Shown: positions 44,006 to 54,324, counted from the stretch's first letter. The stretch is 64,000 nt of DNA from Steromphala cineraria (GCA_916613615.1 OU744721.1:81163060-81227059); one strand, 5' to 3'. Translations and numbers: made by a program. The notes: generated from the letters alone by a model not told the origin.

Positions 44006-44080
44006 ATGGCTCCTTGGGAAGAGTACTTGAGCAAGATTTATTAGGAACCTAAACATCCAGGAAGTTATTGAACTACTACA
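44006..44080 (+). pseudogene. Possible integrase N-terminal fragment
   Basis: ATG then WEEYLSKIY, a stop, then EPKHPGSY. This resembles the opening YLSxIYYxPKHP(A/G)S(F/Y) of retrovirus-type integrases carried by Polintons and related viruses. Two stops follow at once and the catalytic domain is absent, so only about 22 residues would survive next to the capsid-like ORF. The match is short. Confidence 0.4.
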
Positions 44081-44096
44081 TTTTGAACATTCTTGG

Positions 44097-44405
44097 ATGA
44101 TTGCTCTAACCGAAATCAGTATTAACAGTGTCAGAAGAAGTTCAAAGTTCAAAGAAATTTATGTACATTCTTCTATCTGTGATTCAACTTATGTGGATGA
44201 AAACCAAGAGCCTTTACTCAGACGATTATGTTTAAACAATGGAAAAACCTTTATTTTCACAAGATATCAATATGTACCCATCAAAGTACGTGATCTTACA
44301 ATCATTGATATCATTATCACTGACGCAGAAAGTCAGCCAGCTACATTTTTAACTGGTACAGTCACAGTGACTCTTCACTTGAAATCACTTCCTTTATGGT
44401 TCTAA
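44097..44405 (+). pseudogene. Capsid-like C-terminal segment of adinto/Polinton-type viruses
   Basis: A 102-residue open segment with FKEIYVHSSI, PLLRRL, RYQYVPIKVRDLTIIDI and a terminal GTVTVTLHL. The order matches the conserved C-terminal end (IYVY..., PLLR, YVP, IEI, VTLHF) of a virion protein I associate with adintovirus/Polinton-like elements. The N-terminal part is missing. The gene would encode a structural protein; this remnant cannot. Confidence 0.5.
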
Positions 44406-44406
44406 C

Positions 44407-44637
44407 ATGGCACGTTATATATTGAGACATTATGATTTTCTGCAGAGCCTAATTCTGTTTCATGACTATGAATATACCATACAAGAAGTGACGGATATGA
44501 ATGGTGAACAGATGTAAGCCCTTGTCGCCATAGCTAGACGTTTATTAGATGCTCGTATAGTGGTGACAATGAGTGAAAGAAGAAAATATCTTCAACCAAA
44601 TCCAAATAATAACTATTTGACTATACTAACACAATAA
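44407..44637 (+). pseudogene. Small helical, core-like protein with an in-frame stop
   Basis: The 76-codon frame has a TAA at 44515-44517. It begins a few bases after the capsid-like ORF and shows an L-x-FLQ-x-L start, a QM-x-AL-x-x-IA middle and basic SERRKYLQP end. This pattern recalls small basic proteins found beside capsid genes in such elements. The assignment rests on position and pattern only. Confidence 0.35.
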
Positions 44638-44682
44638 TGCTCAACTCATTTGCTTAAGAACATTCAGGCAGGACGCATCAAC

Positions 44683-45024
44683 ATGAGTCAGTATAAACTA
44701 TTTGTGCCAGACACAGAGAAATGGACTCGCTATTATATGCTACAAGTCCAGGGTAAATTGAATGGACTGCCTAGCATGTCGGTTGATAAAAAACTGGAGC
44801 TCTTCAATCCGGAATGGCCTGAAATTTTAGAAGAAAGGAAACGAAAAGAACAGGCACTGACCATGCCCTCTTCCCAGCAAACCAAAATTAACTTTGTCTC
44901 TCCAACCCAACAAGTCGTTGAGCAAGCACAAGCCAGGGAAAAAAGGGAACAAGCAATTCTAAAACAATCAAAGGAAACGACTGAGGAAAAAGGTCCAAGA
45001 AAACGAATGAAGACAAGTTTTTAA
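44683..45024 (+). CDS. Charged protein, 113 aa, possible minor virion protein
   Basis: Starts with a YKLFVPDTEKWTRYY segment like the N-termini of small proteins in Polinton-like virion gene clusters. It continues as a Lys/Glu/Gln-rich coiled-coil-like tail ending in GPRKRMKTSF, a possible nuclear signal. It is unbroken. The function is unknown; the ATG at 44683 is chosen as the first in frame. Confidence 0.4.
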   Translation: MSQYKLFVPDTEKWTRYYMLQVQGKLNGLPSMSVDKKLELFNPEWPEILEERKRKEQALTMPSSQQTKINFVSPTQQVVEQAQAREKREQAILKQSKETTEEKGPRKRMKTSF

Positions 45025-45101
45025 CCATTTACAAGTGATATAAAATGTCCTGATTTAAACATTGTTTTTAATAGTTGGGTATCAGCAATCGAGCTGTCAA
45101 C

Positions 45102-45278
45102 ATGTACCCCTGTCCTATCTGCTCCAAAGCATATTCATGGCATGATAGTCTAAAGTGTCATATGACTATCAAACATGAACAATCATCACCACAACAACAA
45201 CCAACACAGCCATTATCACCACAATCACTACCTCCGCCACCGCTACAGCCACCGCCACCGCCGCCGCCATTGCAGTAA
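45102..45278 (+). CDS. Small C2H2 zinc-finger protein with a proline run
   Basis: 58 aa: one C2H2 finger (CPICSKAYSWHDSLKCHMTIKH, reported here by its ligands C-x2-C-x12-H-x4-H) followed by a Gln/Pro-rich tail encoded by a CCR/CAG-type microsatellite. The stop at 45276 lies within the microsatellite, which runs on to about 45330, so the original gene was probably longer. Confidence 0.5.
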   Translation: MYPCPICSKAYSWHDSLKCHMTIKHEQSSPQQQPTQPLSPQSLPPPPLQPPPPPPPLQ

Positions 45279-45332
45279 CCTCCGCCGCCGCCGCCGCCAC
45301 CGCCGCCACCGCTGCTACCTCCGTCAGCAGAT
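45225..45332. repeat. CCG/CCA trinucleotide-rich microsatellite
   Basis: Repeated ccgccaccg units encode proline in the plus frame. The Ala/Val-rich minus-strand reading of this tract is an artefact. Confidence 0.85.
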
Positions 45333-45388
45333 TCATGAATAAATAAAGATAACCAGTCATAAACTTCTCATTTTGCCACAAGTCCATC

Positions 45389-45619
45389 ATGGAAGCAACA
45401 TGTCCAGTTTGTCAGAAAGGCTTTTCAAGCAGGGATGTTATGTTCAGAAATCTGAGATCTAAGCACAACAGTGACTTTGAAAATTTAAAATCACAACATG
45501 AAATACCATTGAAGAAGAGAGAGTCGCCACAAATATTATCACAAGAATTGCACAGAACTATGGACACACTACCAGAACAAGAATTCTCATTATCCAATGG
45601 GCGGCATATTTTCCTTTGA
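45389..45619 (+). pseudogene. Degenerate zinc-finger ORF upstream of the ATPase
   Basis: 76 aa with CPVCQKGF and a distal LRSKH, but the first finger histidine position holds Asn (FRNLRSKH). The rest is Glu/Gln-rich and ends LSNGRHIF. In related elements such zinc fingers precede or join the packaging ATPase, so this may be the severed N-terminal part, separated by the inserted sequence at 45620-46518. Confidence 0.45.
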
Positions 45620-46518
45620 TCTTTTCGCAGTTGTAAATCATGTACCAAGAAAATTCAAGCTGATATCTATTACGTCACGAAAATATCACCACAGTTATTT
45701 CTGACGTCCTGATTCGACAATCATGAAAGAGAGAGGAAGTTTTAGGGCGGAGCTAGCAATATCGGGCCGACGACCTTGAGAAAGTTCAACATTGTTGCAT
45801 CCTCAAACACGTAGCCGAGATCAAAGGAATGGAAACCGCTCAGGCGACCAAAATATGAAAATTACATCTCACTAAATGAGAAAAATAACAAGCTGACTAT
45901 AATATGTAATGCAGAGAAAAAAAAAATTCAGGTTGAAAAGTACCAACGATTACAGAAATTCATTGGCATCGCGGAAAAATATAGATATATGTCGAACTTT
46001 CGAGCTGACATTTCTAATCCAAACTGTTCGGTAATTAAGGTCAACCCCCTCCCAAATAAGTAGTAAAAAGGTACATAAATAAGTTGGTGAAAAATCAACA
46101 ATTCTTTTAATATTGATAAGACCACAAGTAATAAAATTTACATTTCACTATTTAAAATGAAATCCAGTCTGAAAACAAATCAGTGCACGTGTTACCTTAT
46201 TTCAGTAAATATATGTTGCATATGCCTGCATGGATGAGAGAATGTCTGGTCATCCAAACCAATCAATATTATTAATTGTTACGAAAAAAATAAGGAAATC
46301 GGGTCATTCGTCGCTGGACGATTCCTTCAGACTAATCTAAATGTTGGTCATGCAGGGAATGTTGATGTCAGGTGAAAGATCGCAAAACGCATTGGATAAA
46401 ACAGATACATGATTGACACACGGGGTGTATACGAAATATCAGCTTGCTATCACTCACTCGGGGGCGGAGATGATAGCTCGCTGATATTTCGTATACACCC
46501 CTTGTGTCATCATGTATC
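45620..46518. other. Non-coding insertion ending in a foldback hairpin
   Basis: This 0.9-kb stretch has no ORF and lies exactly between the zinc-finger frame and the ATPase frame. Its right end is a strong hairpin (46403-46518). tatctattacgtca near 45663 resembles tatctattacttacgtca near 46513, a possible imperfect target repeat. Confidence 0.5.
46403..46518. repeat. Foldback hairpin, about 49-bp arms
   Basis: Arms 46403-46452 and 46470-46518 pair over agatacatgat, ggggtgtatacgaaatatca and gctatca. The 17-base loop is ctcactcgggggcggag or close to it. The stem carries the TATACGAA motif shared with the foldback at 41807. Confidence 0.85.
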
Positions 46519-47859
46519 TATTACTTACGTCATCCGTTCACGATGTCCGTTTCTGGGCCGACTGCTTCCGGGAAATCTTATCTGGTTCGAAATATATTGG
46601 AAAGCTTAAAAATTAAACCTTATCCTCAACGTATGTTATGGCTATATCGTCGCTGGCAACCTCTCTACGATACTATTCTACAATCCGTGTATCCTCCTGT
46701 AGAGTTTATCCAAGGTATTCCTGTTGATTTGGATCAAGACTATTATTTTGACACAGGAGTGAGAAATGTTATTGTCCTTGATTATCTCATGTCCACGGCA
46801 AGTAAAGATCCTAAAATAACAGACCTGTTTACAGAATGTTCTCATCATCTGAACCTCTCTGTCATTGCCATCAACCAAAACTTATATTCCAGCAAAGACC
46901 CTACTCAAAGGAGAAACTGTCATTATATAGTCATGTTTAACAATCCAGTGGACCAGCAATCCATCATGACCTTGGGTCGTCAAATGTACCCAACCCGATC
47001 TCAACTTTTCATGCAAAAGTTTGAAGAAGCCATGAGTCAACCTTATGGACACCTTTTGATTGATTTAAAACCTGATACACCAGCAGATCAAAGACTTCGT
47101 CCTAATGCCTGTAAAGAAAGCACTTTAGAAAACTATCCTCATATAGAGTCTACCCTCCGAAGCGTGCAGACGTGTGCCGAAAATCTCTGCGATATGCCTT
47201 CTTGCGATAGTTGTGGTATAGTCTTCCAATCTACTACGGACCTCATGAAACACAGAAAAACATGGTGTCCTGAGAATGAAAGTTCTAGCCATGGTCCACC
47301 TCCCGGAATTGCCAATCAGCCAACGAAACGAAGGTTTGATGATGCCTTTCCCCAAAGAAATCGCTAGAAAGCTGTTGTTATTGTGGAAGTGGAAAAGGAT
47401 GATGAAAATGAAGGTAGTGATGACATTGACACTTTTACCAATGGTATCCAGAAAAAGAAACGACAATCAGATCTGGAGGAAGAAGGTATACGAGCCATGT
47501 ATAAACGTGCATGCGAGATCAATAAAGACTTTTTGGATGAAAAGAGACAACTTTATTTCAAAAGAGGTCTGTCTAAAGAAATGATAGATGACAAACTGAA
47601 GAAGCTAAAATGGAGGGCTTTTAAAGAGATGTATGCACGATTTATAACCTATCTGTATAACTTACAATTTTGACCAACAGCATGCGAACTACTCCAGCAA
47701 TTAGACACTAATAATATATATCACAGTGTGTTTTCCAAACTGTACAAATATAAATCTTGGGTAGAAGACTTGATCGAAGATGGTGACGACATGATGTCCA
47801 GTGACAGTAGTGATATTTCCGAAGATGATGAAATTGCCGAGGATGAAGAAGTTCAGTAG
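46519..47859 (+). pseudogene. FtsK/HerA-type (A32-like) packaging ATPase, with two in-frame stops
   Basis: The frame opens with RHPFTMSVSG and Walker A GPTASGKS (46549-46572 region). Walker B is NVIVLDYLM near 46765-46791, where related proteins usually have LDD. A sensor-like INQNL block lies near 46875, and QMYPTRSQLF and HLLIDLKPDTP follow. A Cys/His finger with CDSCGIVF lies near 47197. The frame is stopped by TAG at 47365-47367 and TGA at 47671-47673 yet stays open in between and up to 47859, ending in an acidic Asp/Glu-rich tail. Such ATPases drive genome packaging into capsids. The true start is lost at the hairpin insertion, so the gene is inactive. Confidence 0.7.
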
Positions 47860-48977
47860 ACAAATTCACACTTGTACAGGCGGCAACAGGATGATTCTCC
47901 GACCTGTTGTCACCTTAACAGACGGGGACAATAAAAATTAATATGAACATTGAAATGTTATGTTTTCTTTGTTAAAGATATGTTGCTCAGGAAGCAAATT
48001 AAATAAAAAGTTCATATTCTTGACTTTACTCACATATGCACAAATTACTCTACCTTATTGATTATAATTCTCTGTGATTGGCATGTGAAAATGACCAAAG
48101 GCTGAAATATGAGTACTATACCTGTGCAAAGTTAATGACACATCAAAATGAAAAGCATAGCTTCAGTTTATTTTTTCCGAAATCATAGTTGAATTGATGT
48201 GCAGTGACTAGAAAAAGTTTAAATTATGATTAGCTATGAAGACGTAATAAGTCAAGTCTCTAACACACACACAAATATTTTTTCGATTCACTTATAAGAA
48301 GGCTCTTGACTAAAAAAAACTCAAGTTTCTGTATAAACTCTTTTAATGTTGTAACAATCCCTAGTTGTCAGTACACAGCCCTGTGTATTTATGTAAGAAT
48401 TGTATTGTATGTAAAAATCCACGAATGACCAGATGGGGGCCACACGAATAGGCGCAGATGTCTAGTTGTGTGTGCAGCAATATGTAGTATACTTGGACAA
48501 AATACAACATTGCTGCTATACAATTGATAATAATTATGAAATGAATGAATTTTGGGATCCTTTGAAATTATGTTCGTAAGAGGAAATAAAGGTTTCTTTC
48601 TTTCTCTATAAATTTTCTGAAATGATCAGTTTATCAAGAATTTCCTTTGTTCATAATAAATTTGTGTCGGCAGCAAGTATTACATTATTTCATCAATGTA
48701 TAGTAGAAAAGTTAATGTCAGATCGACCATGGACATCGAAACGTCGCATACAATGTACAAAGAAGTTGTCATCCATATATTCCTCAGCATTATTGTCATT
48801 CCAACTTCTAAAATGCCTCTCAAAGATGACATCGAGGTATGTCATGTATACATGCATATAGTCAGGACAGCTCAACTTCAAATATTTAGCATAGATATTT
48901 GTTACAAGCTGAAGGCTTCAGGCAATAACTAGTAAGCTTGATGGGTGAGACACATAAATCACAAGCGACCTTGAGCA
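47860..48977. other. Non-coding interior of the virus-like element
   Basis: AT-rich, no recognisable gene. AATAAA-like motifs occur at 47931 and 48002 and could end the ATPase transcript. Confidence 0.45.
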
Positions 48978-49594
48978 CTTTAACCGGGCGCACTACGTTT
49001 GCGCGTTTTTTTATTGATCGCAGTGTTTAATTTGCGCGGCAAAATGGCTTGTCATTTGCGCGGACGCACTCACGCGTTGCTAATGATTGGACAAGCTAAT
49101 TAGGCAAGGCTGGTTGGCTGGCTCATGGCTTGGCTACTGTATGAGAAAAATTCAAAGTCTTGGTTTAAGCAGAGACTACAGTGAAAAAGACAATGACACA
49201 GGAAAGTGGTTGAAAAAATCTTTTGGTCTTCACTTTGTATCAAGAAATAATGACCGATGCTCCCCAGGATGGTCGCTGTTCCAAGTATGCCGACTATCTC
49301 ACAGAATGCTATGTCACAACAGAATCGAAATACCCTCGTCACATATGGGCGGAAGTGCCATCAGATGCCAAGAGGACTAATAATGCTGCTGAGTCATTTC
49401 ATGCTCATTTTAATGCCCAGTTTTATTCTTCGCATCCGACAATATTTGTATTTCTGGATGTTGTATTGTTTATTTAGTATTAACTTCGCATGAGTGCGCC
49501 GCGCAAATGATGATAATTCTTCCGCGCAAACGTCGTCTTTTATCCGCGCAATTGATATGCCAATCCGCGCAAACGTAGAACGCCGCTTTAACCG
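48978..49594 (+). mobile_element. Mutator-like (MULE) deletion derivative with 9-bp target duplication
   Basis: ctttaaccg flanks both ends (48978-48986, 49586-49594), the 9-bp duplication typical of Mutator elements. The 599-bp element (48987-49585) has GC-rich inverted ends: GGCGCACTACGTTTGCGCG against CGGCGTTCTACGTTTGCGCG. TTTGCGCGG is iterated inside both ends. The interior keeps a C-terminal MULE transposase piece. Confidence 0.8.
49250..49477 (+). pseudogene. MULE transposase C-terminal fragment
   Basis: The frame with YADYLTECYVTTESKYP, HIWAEVPSDAKRTNNAAESFH and SSHPTIFVFLDVV matches the region after the catalytic core in animal MULE transposases (RTNN...E.FH...HPNI). It begins and ends abruptly, consistent with internal deletion. 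Confidence 0.65.
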
Positions 49595-50850
49595 CACACA
49601 GAGACACATGCAGTCGAGCGGAACTAATTGACTCTCATTAAATACTTGGATGCTTAAGTGACCATCGGTTTATCTCGGCAGGATGTATCTCAGGTGAACT
49701 GCAGATCGTCTGAATTAGATTTATGGGAAGATATATTTGAATGACTATTGTCATTCAAAATCTGCTGGATCATACCTTTTTTCAAATGCAATGAAGAAAG
49801 GATGTAAGCAATATCAAACTTTCAAGATTATTTATTCTAAATCTGTAAACTAGTTTTAAACTGGTGTTTCAGGAAAATATGGGGATATAGAGTAGAAACT
49901 GGGTCACTTGCCCTTATTATGTTCATAACTGGGTTAGTTGCCTTACTCGTTTCATACCTAATGACTGAACTGTAATTCTTGCCACTTGCATCATCAATGG
50001 AAATGACATGACTCACATACATAGTTGATGTCTCCATCTAATTTATTCAAGTGAAGCTAATCCAGTGAAAAAAACAATTGGAAGCTGTTAGTAATTCTTT
50101 TAACAACATTACAATAACTGAACCACTTTAAACTGAACAAATTAATTGTATGATCATTAAGAGATGTATGGAATAAGAAAAATATGTGTCTTCAAGTACC
50201 TTGTTTTTTCTTGAATAATTATATTTTCAGGGAGATACCATTTAAGAGAATAATGTGAATATGTGAAAATCATTTTTTTCTCATATGTTTTACAAAGCTA
50301 GTTGACCGTGAAACCAAACAACTTTATCATCTCTTAACTTGACCCCCCAGGCTTAAAGCTGTCTAAAGTTCACTCAAGCATGAACAGCTTCAGAAGAAGC
50401 CCACCTTGCTCAGTTGACCGGGGTCAGGTCTCTACACCACGTAAAAGCCATGAGTTCACTCAAGCATGAAGTTTTGGATTGTAGGGTTTAACACTATTAG
50501 ACACTTGACTGAATGAAAATGATATGATAATCACGGTCTTTTATACTTGAATTAAAACGTGATTGACACTGATTTATTCTAAAGTACATAAATTAGAACT
50601 ATATTAAGACTATGACATCTTGTTTTGGTCAAAAATGTCAATTAAACTTATGACACAAAAGATTAAGTATTGGTCTACTAGAGGTTTTTCTCTAAGTTGA
50701 TTGACAGCCGTTTTCTTTAGATGATGAGGTGTGGATTAAAAAAAGAGTCCAGATTGGGTGAACTAGAGATTTTTCTCTAAGTTGATTTACAGTCGGTATG
50801 GTTAGCGCATGTCATGTAGATTATAAAAAAAAGAGTCAAGTGGTCATTAC
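49595..50850. other. Non-coding right interior of the virus-like element
   Basis: No ORF of note. Near the right end are direct repeats (50677-50752 and 50762-50839), and ttcactcaagcatgaa occurs twice near 50368 and 50454. Confidence 0.5.
50677..50839. repeat. Direct repeat pair, about 80-bp units
   Basis: ctagag(g/a)tttttctctaagt, then tgatt(g/t)acag, then an A-run and agagtc, occurs twice in tandem next to the right terminal repeat. Confidence 0.6.
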
Positions 50851-50994
50851 AAAAACTCATTCATCTACCATCAATCACTCCTTCAATCCCCCCTGTCAAA
50901 AAAGGACTATAAACAAAACTCATCAATCATCCATCAATCACAGGGGTAATTAACCTGTCAAAAATAGACTATGTAAACCCCTATACTACTCGTA
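50851..50994 (-). repeat. Right terminal inverted repeat of the virus-like element
   Basis: Reverse complement of 42666-42811. It starts aaaaactcattcatctacc and ends ctatactactcgta. Confidence 0.9.
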
Positions 50995-50999
50995 TGGAA

Positions 51000-51602
51000 G
51001 GGATCAGCTTCTTCAATTTCAAGGAGCCACTGATGTGAGTGGTCTGAGACTTGATTTGCCCCCGGAATTTACCAGCAACAACACAGACAAAGATAAAGAA
51101 CCAGGTATGAAGCGGAAGCGAGGAAGACGAGGTGGACTTCGACAGAAGGTGAGAACACGAAAGTTCAGACCCGCTCTCCCAACGATCATTCTGTCGAATG
51201 TAAGATCACTTCGTCGGCAAATAACAGAGATTGAAGCCTGTGTTAAGAACCTGTATGAATTTCGTGAAAGTTGTTTGTTATGTTTCACGGAGACATGGTT
51301 GAATGACACTGTTGACAACACAGTTTTGGAACTTAGCGGTTTTGGAACTCCGGTTCGACTCGACAGGGATGTGACAAAAACAGGAAAGAGTATTGGTGGT
51401 GGTGTTTGTGTATATATTAACGAACGCTGGTGTAAATATCATGTAGTAAGAGACACAGTTTGTAATAAGGACATTGAGCTATTGTCTATCTCTGTGAGAC
51501 CGTATTACCTCCCCCGAGAGTTCTGACAAATATTTCTTACAACTGTATATATTCCTCCGGATGCTAATGTCAAGCAAGCTTCGGATTTAATATCATTGCA
51601 TC
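51000..51602 (+). mobile_element. CR1/Rex1-type LINE 5' fragment (endonuclease N-terminus)
   Basis: A basic N-terminal region (KRKRGRRGGLRQKVRTRK) leads into the APE endonuclease: LSNVRSLRRQITEIE, CFTETWLNDT (catalytic Glu) and IGGGVCVYINERWCKYHVV. A stop interrupts at 51524-51526, after which YIPPDANVK continues to about 51602. From GGVCVYINERW on, the text is closely similar to the minus-strand LINE at 9852, so they are one family. The rest of this copy is absent. Confidence 0.8.
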
Positions 51603-51678
51603 AGTTTTACGATCATTGTTATCTTATATGACCAAAACTCAATAAAAAGAGGATATCTGTGTTTTCTTGACTACTACA

Positions 51679-51784
51679 ATGTTTATCTCATCGAGTAAGG
51701 TAGAAAGTTTATATTTTCACGAAGTGTGCAGCTGCCACGAAAGAAAATATTTAACTTTTCTACCTCAAGAGATGTGATAAACAT
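51679..51784. repeat. Imperfect foldback repeat, about 42-bp arms
   Basis: tgtttatctcatcgagtaag and aggtagaaagtttatatttt on the left pair with aaaatatttaacttttctac and ctcaagagatgtgataaac on the right. The loop is near aagtgtgcagctgcca. Confidence 0.6.
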
Positions 51785-52366
51785 GGTATTTGTCAATATT
51801 TCTTGACATCAAACTCTTGAACTTGATGTCATTCGAGTTATGATAAACTTTATCGGGTTAATTTCACTAAAAAACAGATTATATCGCCCTCAATGATTTA
51901 ATAAAAGATCGTAAACGCTTTTATCCGTTATAAAGGTCGTAAAATCATTATTCCGTCACACAAAAATCCAAGGATTAATCTGAAGTAAGATACAATTTGT
52001 TAATGTATGTTCTGAATGCCTGAATACGTTTACCATTTTTAATCTTATAAAAAGAACAGTATTTCACACTATAAACACATAACTAAATGTGAGATCTTTT
52101 TAACTACATTCATTCTTGTACTCCATTACAGATATCCCCATTTATCATTAATAAGGCCAAAAGTTCTATTAAGAATCACATAGACTTGTTTAATGTGTTG
52201 ATTTGCCTTATATGGTTTTGAATTACAATATTGTCCTTCTTTGTAACAATCCAATGTGTCAATACATGTAAAACAACTAATGGTACCTTACATATGGCAC
52301 TTAGGTTTTTTCCGCTATCATTTATTGTATAAATATATATGTATATGAGTATGCATATATGCTTAT

Positions 52367-52368
<2 letters not shown>

Positions 52369-52403
<35 letters not shown>
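52369..52403. repeat. (GT)n microsatellite
   Basis: An uninterrupted run of about 17 GT units inside a longer TATG-rich tract. Confidence 0.95.
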
Positions 52404-52404
<1 letters not shown>

Positions 52405-53565
52405 ATGCATATGTGTAAGGATATACCAATGCACATGTATGTGTGTTTATGTGTTTGAATGTGCATTTGCCTTTCATTATCTATTTACGACAATAACCTT
52501 AAAACTCCGAAACCTATAAAATACTTTTAACATCACTTTACTGTTTAATCGCTGTTTAATCGGTTGCAAAAATACACATAATAATATAAATTATAAAGGC
52601 GTTTTAACATGATGATTATAAAATATGTAACACTGTAAAATAAAAACTATCACTGAAGACCAAATGAGATAGGAGAATAAAAATATATAGGAGAATATAC
52701 TCACAGCGGCTGATGAAAGGAACTGATTTGTCTGTTTCCCCTGCTAAAATGTTCCATCAATATACGAGTACTCGTATGTTTTATCTCTTGAAGTCGAAGT
52801 ATTACCCTCAGGGTATCATAAACTTGGATCGTTGCTTATCGGCGAAACTGACATTTTTATCCCCAAAACCGATAGAAGTTGTAATGAGATAAAACTTTAA
52901 TAAATATGTTGTTTATTTCATTATTTAACTAAATCATTCTGTAAAACGTGATTTAATTGCATTTGACTTATTGTGATGATAAAAATGAAAAATCACCAAG
53001 GATGTTTGTGGAATGCTATCTTTTCACTTCATTGAGTATTTTAATCATTGAGATTTAGATAAACATCTGCACTAAGATGGTCAACTCTTTCGTGATTAAG
53101 ATTACTGTTGATTACTGTACATCAGTGAGCTTTATATTCAGAAGCATATAAGTGTCACGATGAAAATAGTTTCAAACTTAAACTTTGTGATTAGTGTTGA
53201 TTAAAGTGAGTGCTACACAAATCAGATTTAGGTAAAATACTTAGACTTGTGATTAATTTATATCACTACATTGTTGTGGACGTATGTACGTACAATTTCA
53301 TCGGCTTATACAGTATCTGGCTTGTAAATCCTTCTCTTTACTTGGCGACGTGACGTCGTTTTTTGGTTTCTTATTGTCTTTTCTCTTGTTTGCTGTTGTT
53401 TGCTTTCATTGTTTGTTTGCCACACATTTGCTCTCAAGTTATGGATTTCAACTCAAATTTCAACTCAACATTTTGCAATATCATCTAGCCTAATATCCCC
53501 ATCAACTGTTCACATTCAGTTGCTTGTTCATGTTTATAGATGCCAGTTGATGTAGTTCAACACGG

Positions 53566-54324
53566 GTGTGTGGTGGGCTATGTGTATTGCACATATCATC
53601 TAAATATTTCATTGGATTTTACTTTACTGCAAGATCTTTTCAGATTGTTTGCTTATACTCTAACGTCCAATTATCTGTAATTATCTTTCTTTTGTTGCTA
53701 TGCAGTGGCGATGTACACCCTAATCCAGGACCTTTTAACAAAAACATAGTTCATTTAAATGTACGCAAGGACAAGATAGACCTAATTAGTGTAGAATTTG
53801 GTAATTATGATGTCATATGCCTTTCTGAAACATGGCTTAGCGATGATATACATGATGATGATATTCATATTCCCGGATATTCGCCCCGGTTTAGAAGAGA
53901 TAGAGCCACACGAGGTGGCAGGGTTGATATTTATGTTAAGGACTGTTTAGTTGCTACAGTAGTAGACGATCTTTCCAAACCTGAGCTGGAGGCCATCTGG
54001 ATTGAATTAAACAGCAAAAATAACAAATTTCTTATAGGATGCTTTAACCGAGCTTTATATTTGAATTTAATAGAAGAATCTATCGGTAATGCTATCGATC
54101 TAAATATGGATACTATAATTCTAGGTGATTTTAATATAGACGCACTGACTGATAGTTCAAAAATAATCTTTTTAGAATCTGTGTTTGGACTAACTCAAAT
54201 GATTAATGAAGCAACACGACAAGTTGCTCACTACTTGATCTTATACTTGTTTCTTGCCCACCAAGTGTCAGTTGTTCAGGAGTCCTTGATCCGATCTGCA
54301 GTGATCATTGTCCAGTATATGTAG
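53566..54324 (+). pseudogene. LINE endonuclease with 2A-like leader
   Basis: A 252-codon frame. Residues 25-45 are hydrophobic, followed by GDVHPNPGP, which resembles 2A ribosome-skipping motifs (D-x-E-x-N-P-G-P) but has His-Pro in place of x-Glu before NPGP. The endonuclease follows with its Glu (SETWL) and Asp/Asn (GDFN) residues. The C-terminal SDH catalytic block is only seen after a frame shift near 54290. Confidence 0.7.

Larger units (their letters stand above)
42664..50996 (+). mobile_element. 8.3-kb TIR element with decayed Maverick/adintovirus-like genes
   Basis: Inverted terminal repeats of about 145 bp (42666-42811, 50851-50994) differ by one substitution and one 2-base indel. 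If the element starts at AGTAG (42670) and ends at CTACT (50990), flanking hexamers cgtacg and cgtatg form a 6-bp duplication with one mismatch, as expected for Polinton/Maverick integrases. Between them lie, all on the plus strand, a PC4-like gene, a BIR gene, a possible integrase scrap, a capsid-like C-terminus, small basic proteins, zinc fingers and a packaging ATPase. No PolB or protease is seen, and only a possible integrase start. Most genes carry stops. I read it as an internally deleted, inactivated virus-derived transposon. A Mutator-like element inserted later (48987-49585). Confidence 0.75.
51603..53539. other. Non-coding AT-rich stretch
   Basis: Contains a foldback repeat (51679-51784), a GT microsatellite and a 16-bp palindrome atacgagtactcgtat near 52763. 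No gene is supported. Confidence 0.55.

Noticed and set aside
45169..45390. Ala/Val-rich minus-strand frame
   Set aside because: It is the antisense reading of the CCG/CCA microsatellite within the zinc-finger gene.
52176..52466. His/Thr-rich minus-strand frame
   Set aside because: It is created by the GT microsatellite.
52763..52778. 16-bp palindrome atacgagtactcgtat
   Set aside because: A single short palindrome in AT-rich DNA is not enough to claim a regulatory site.
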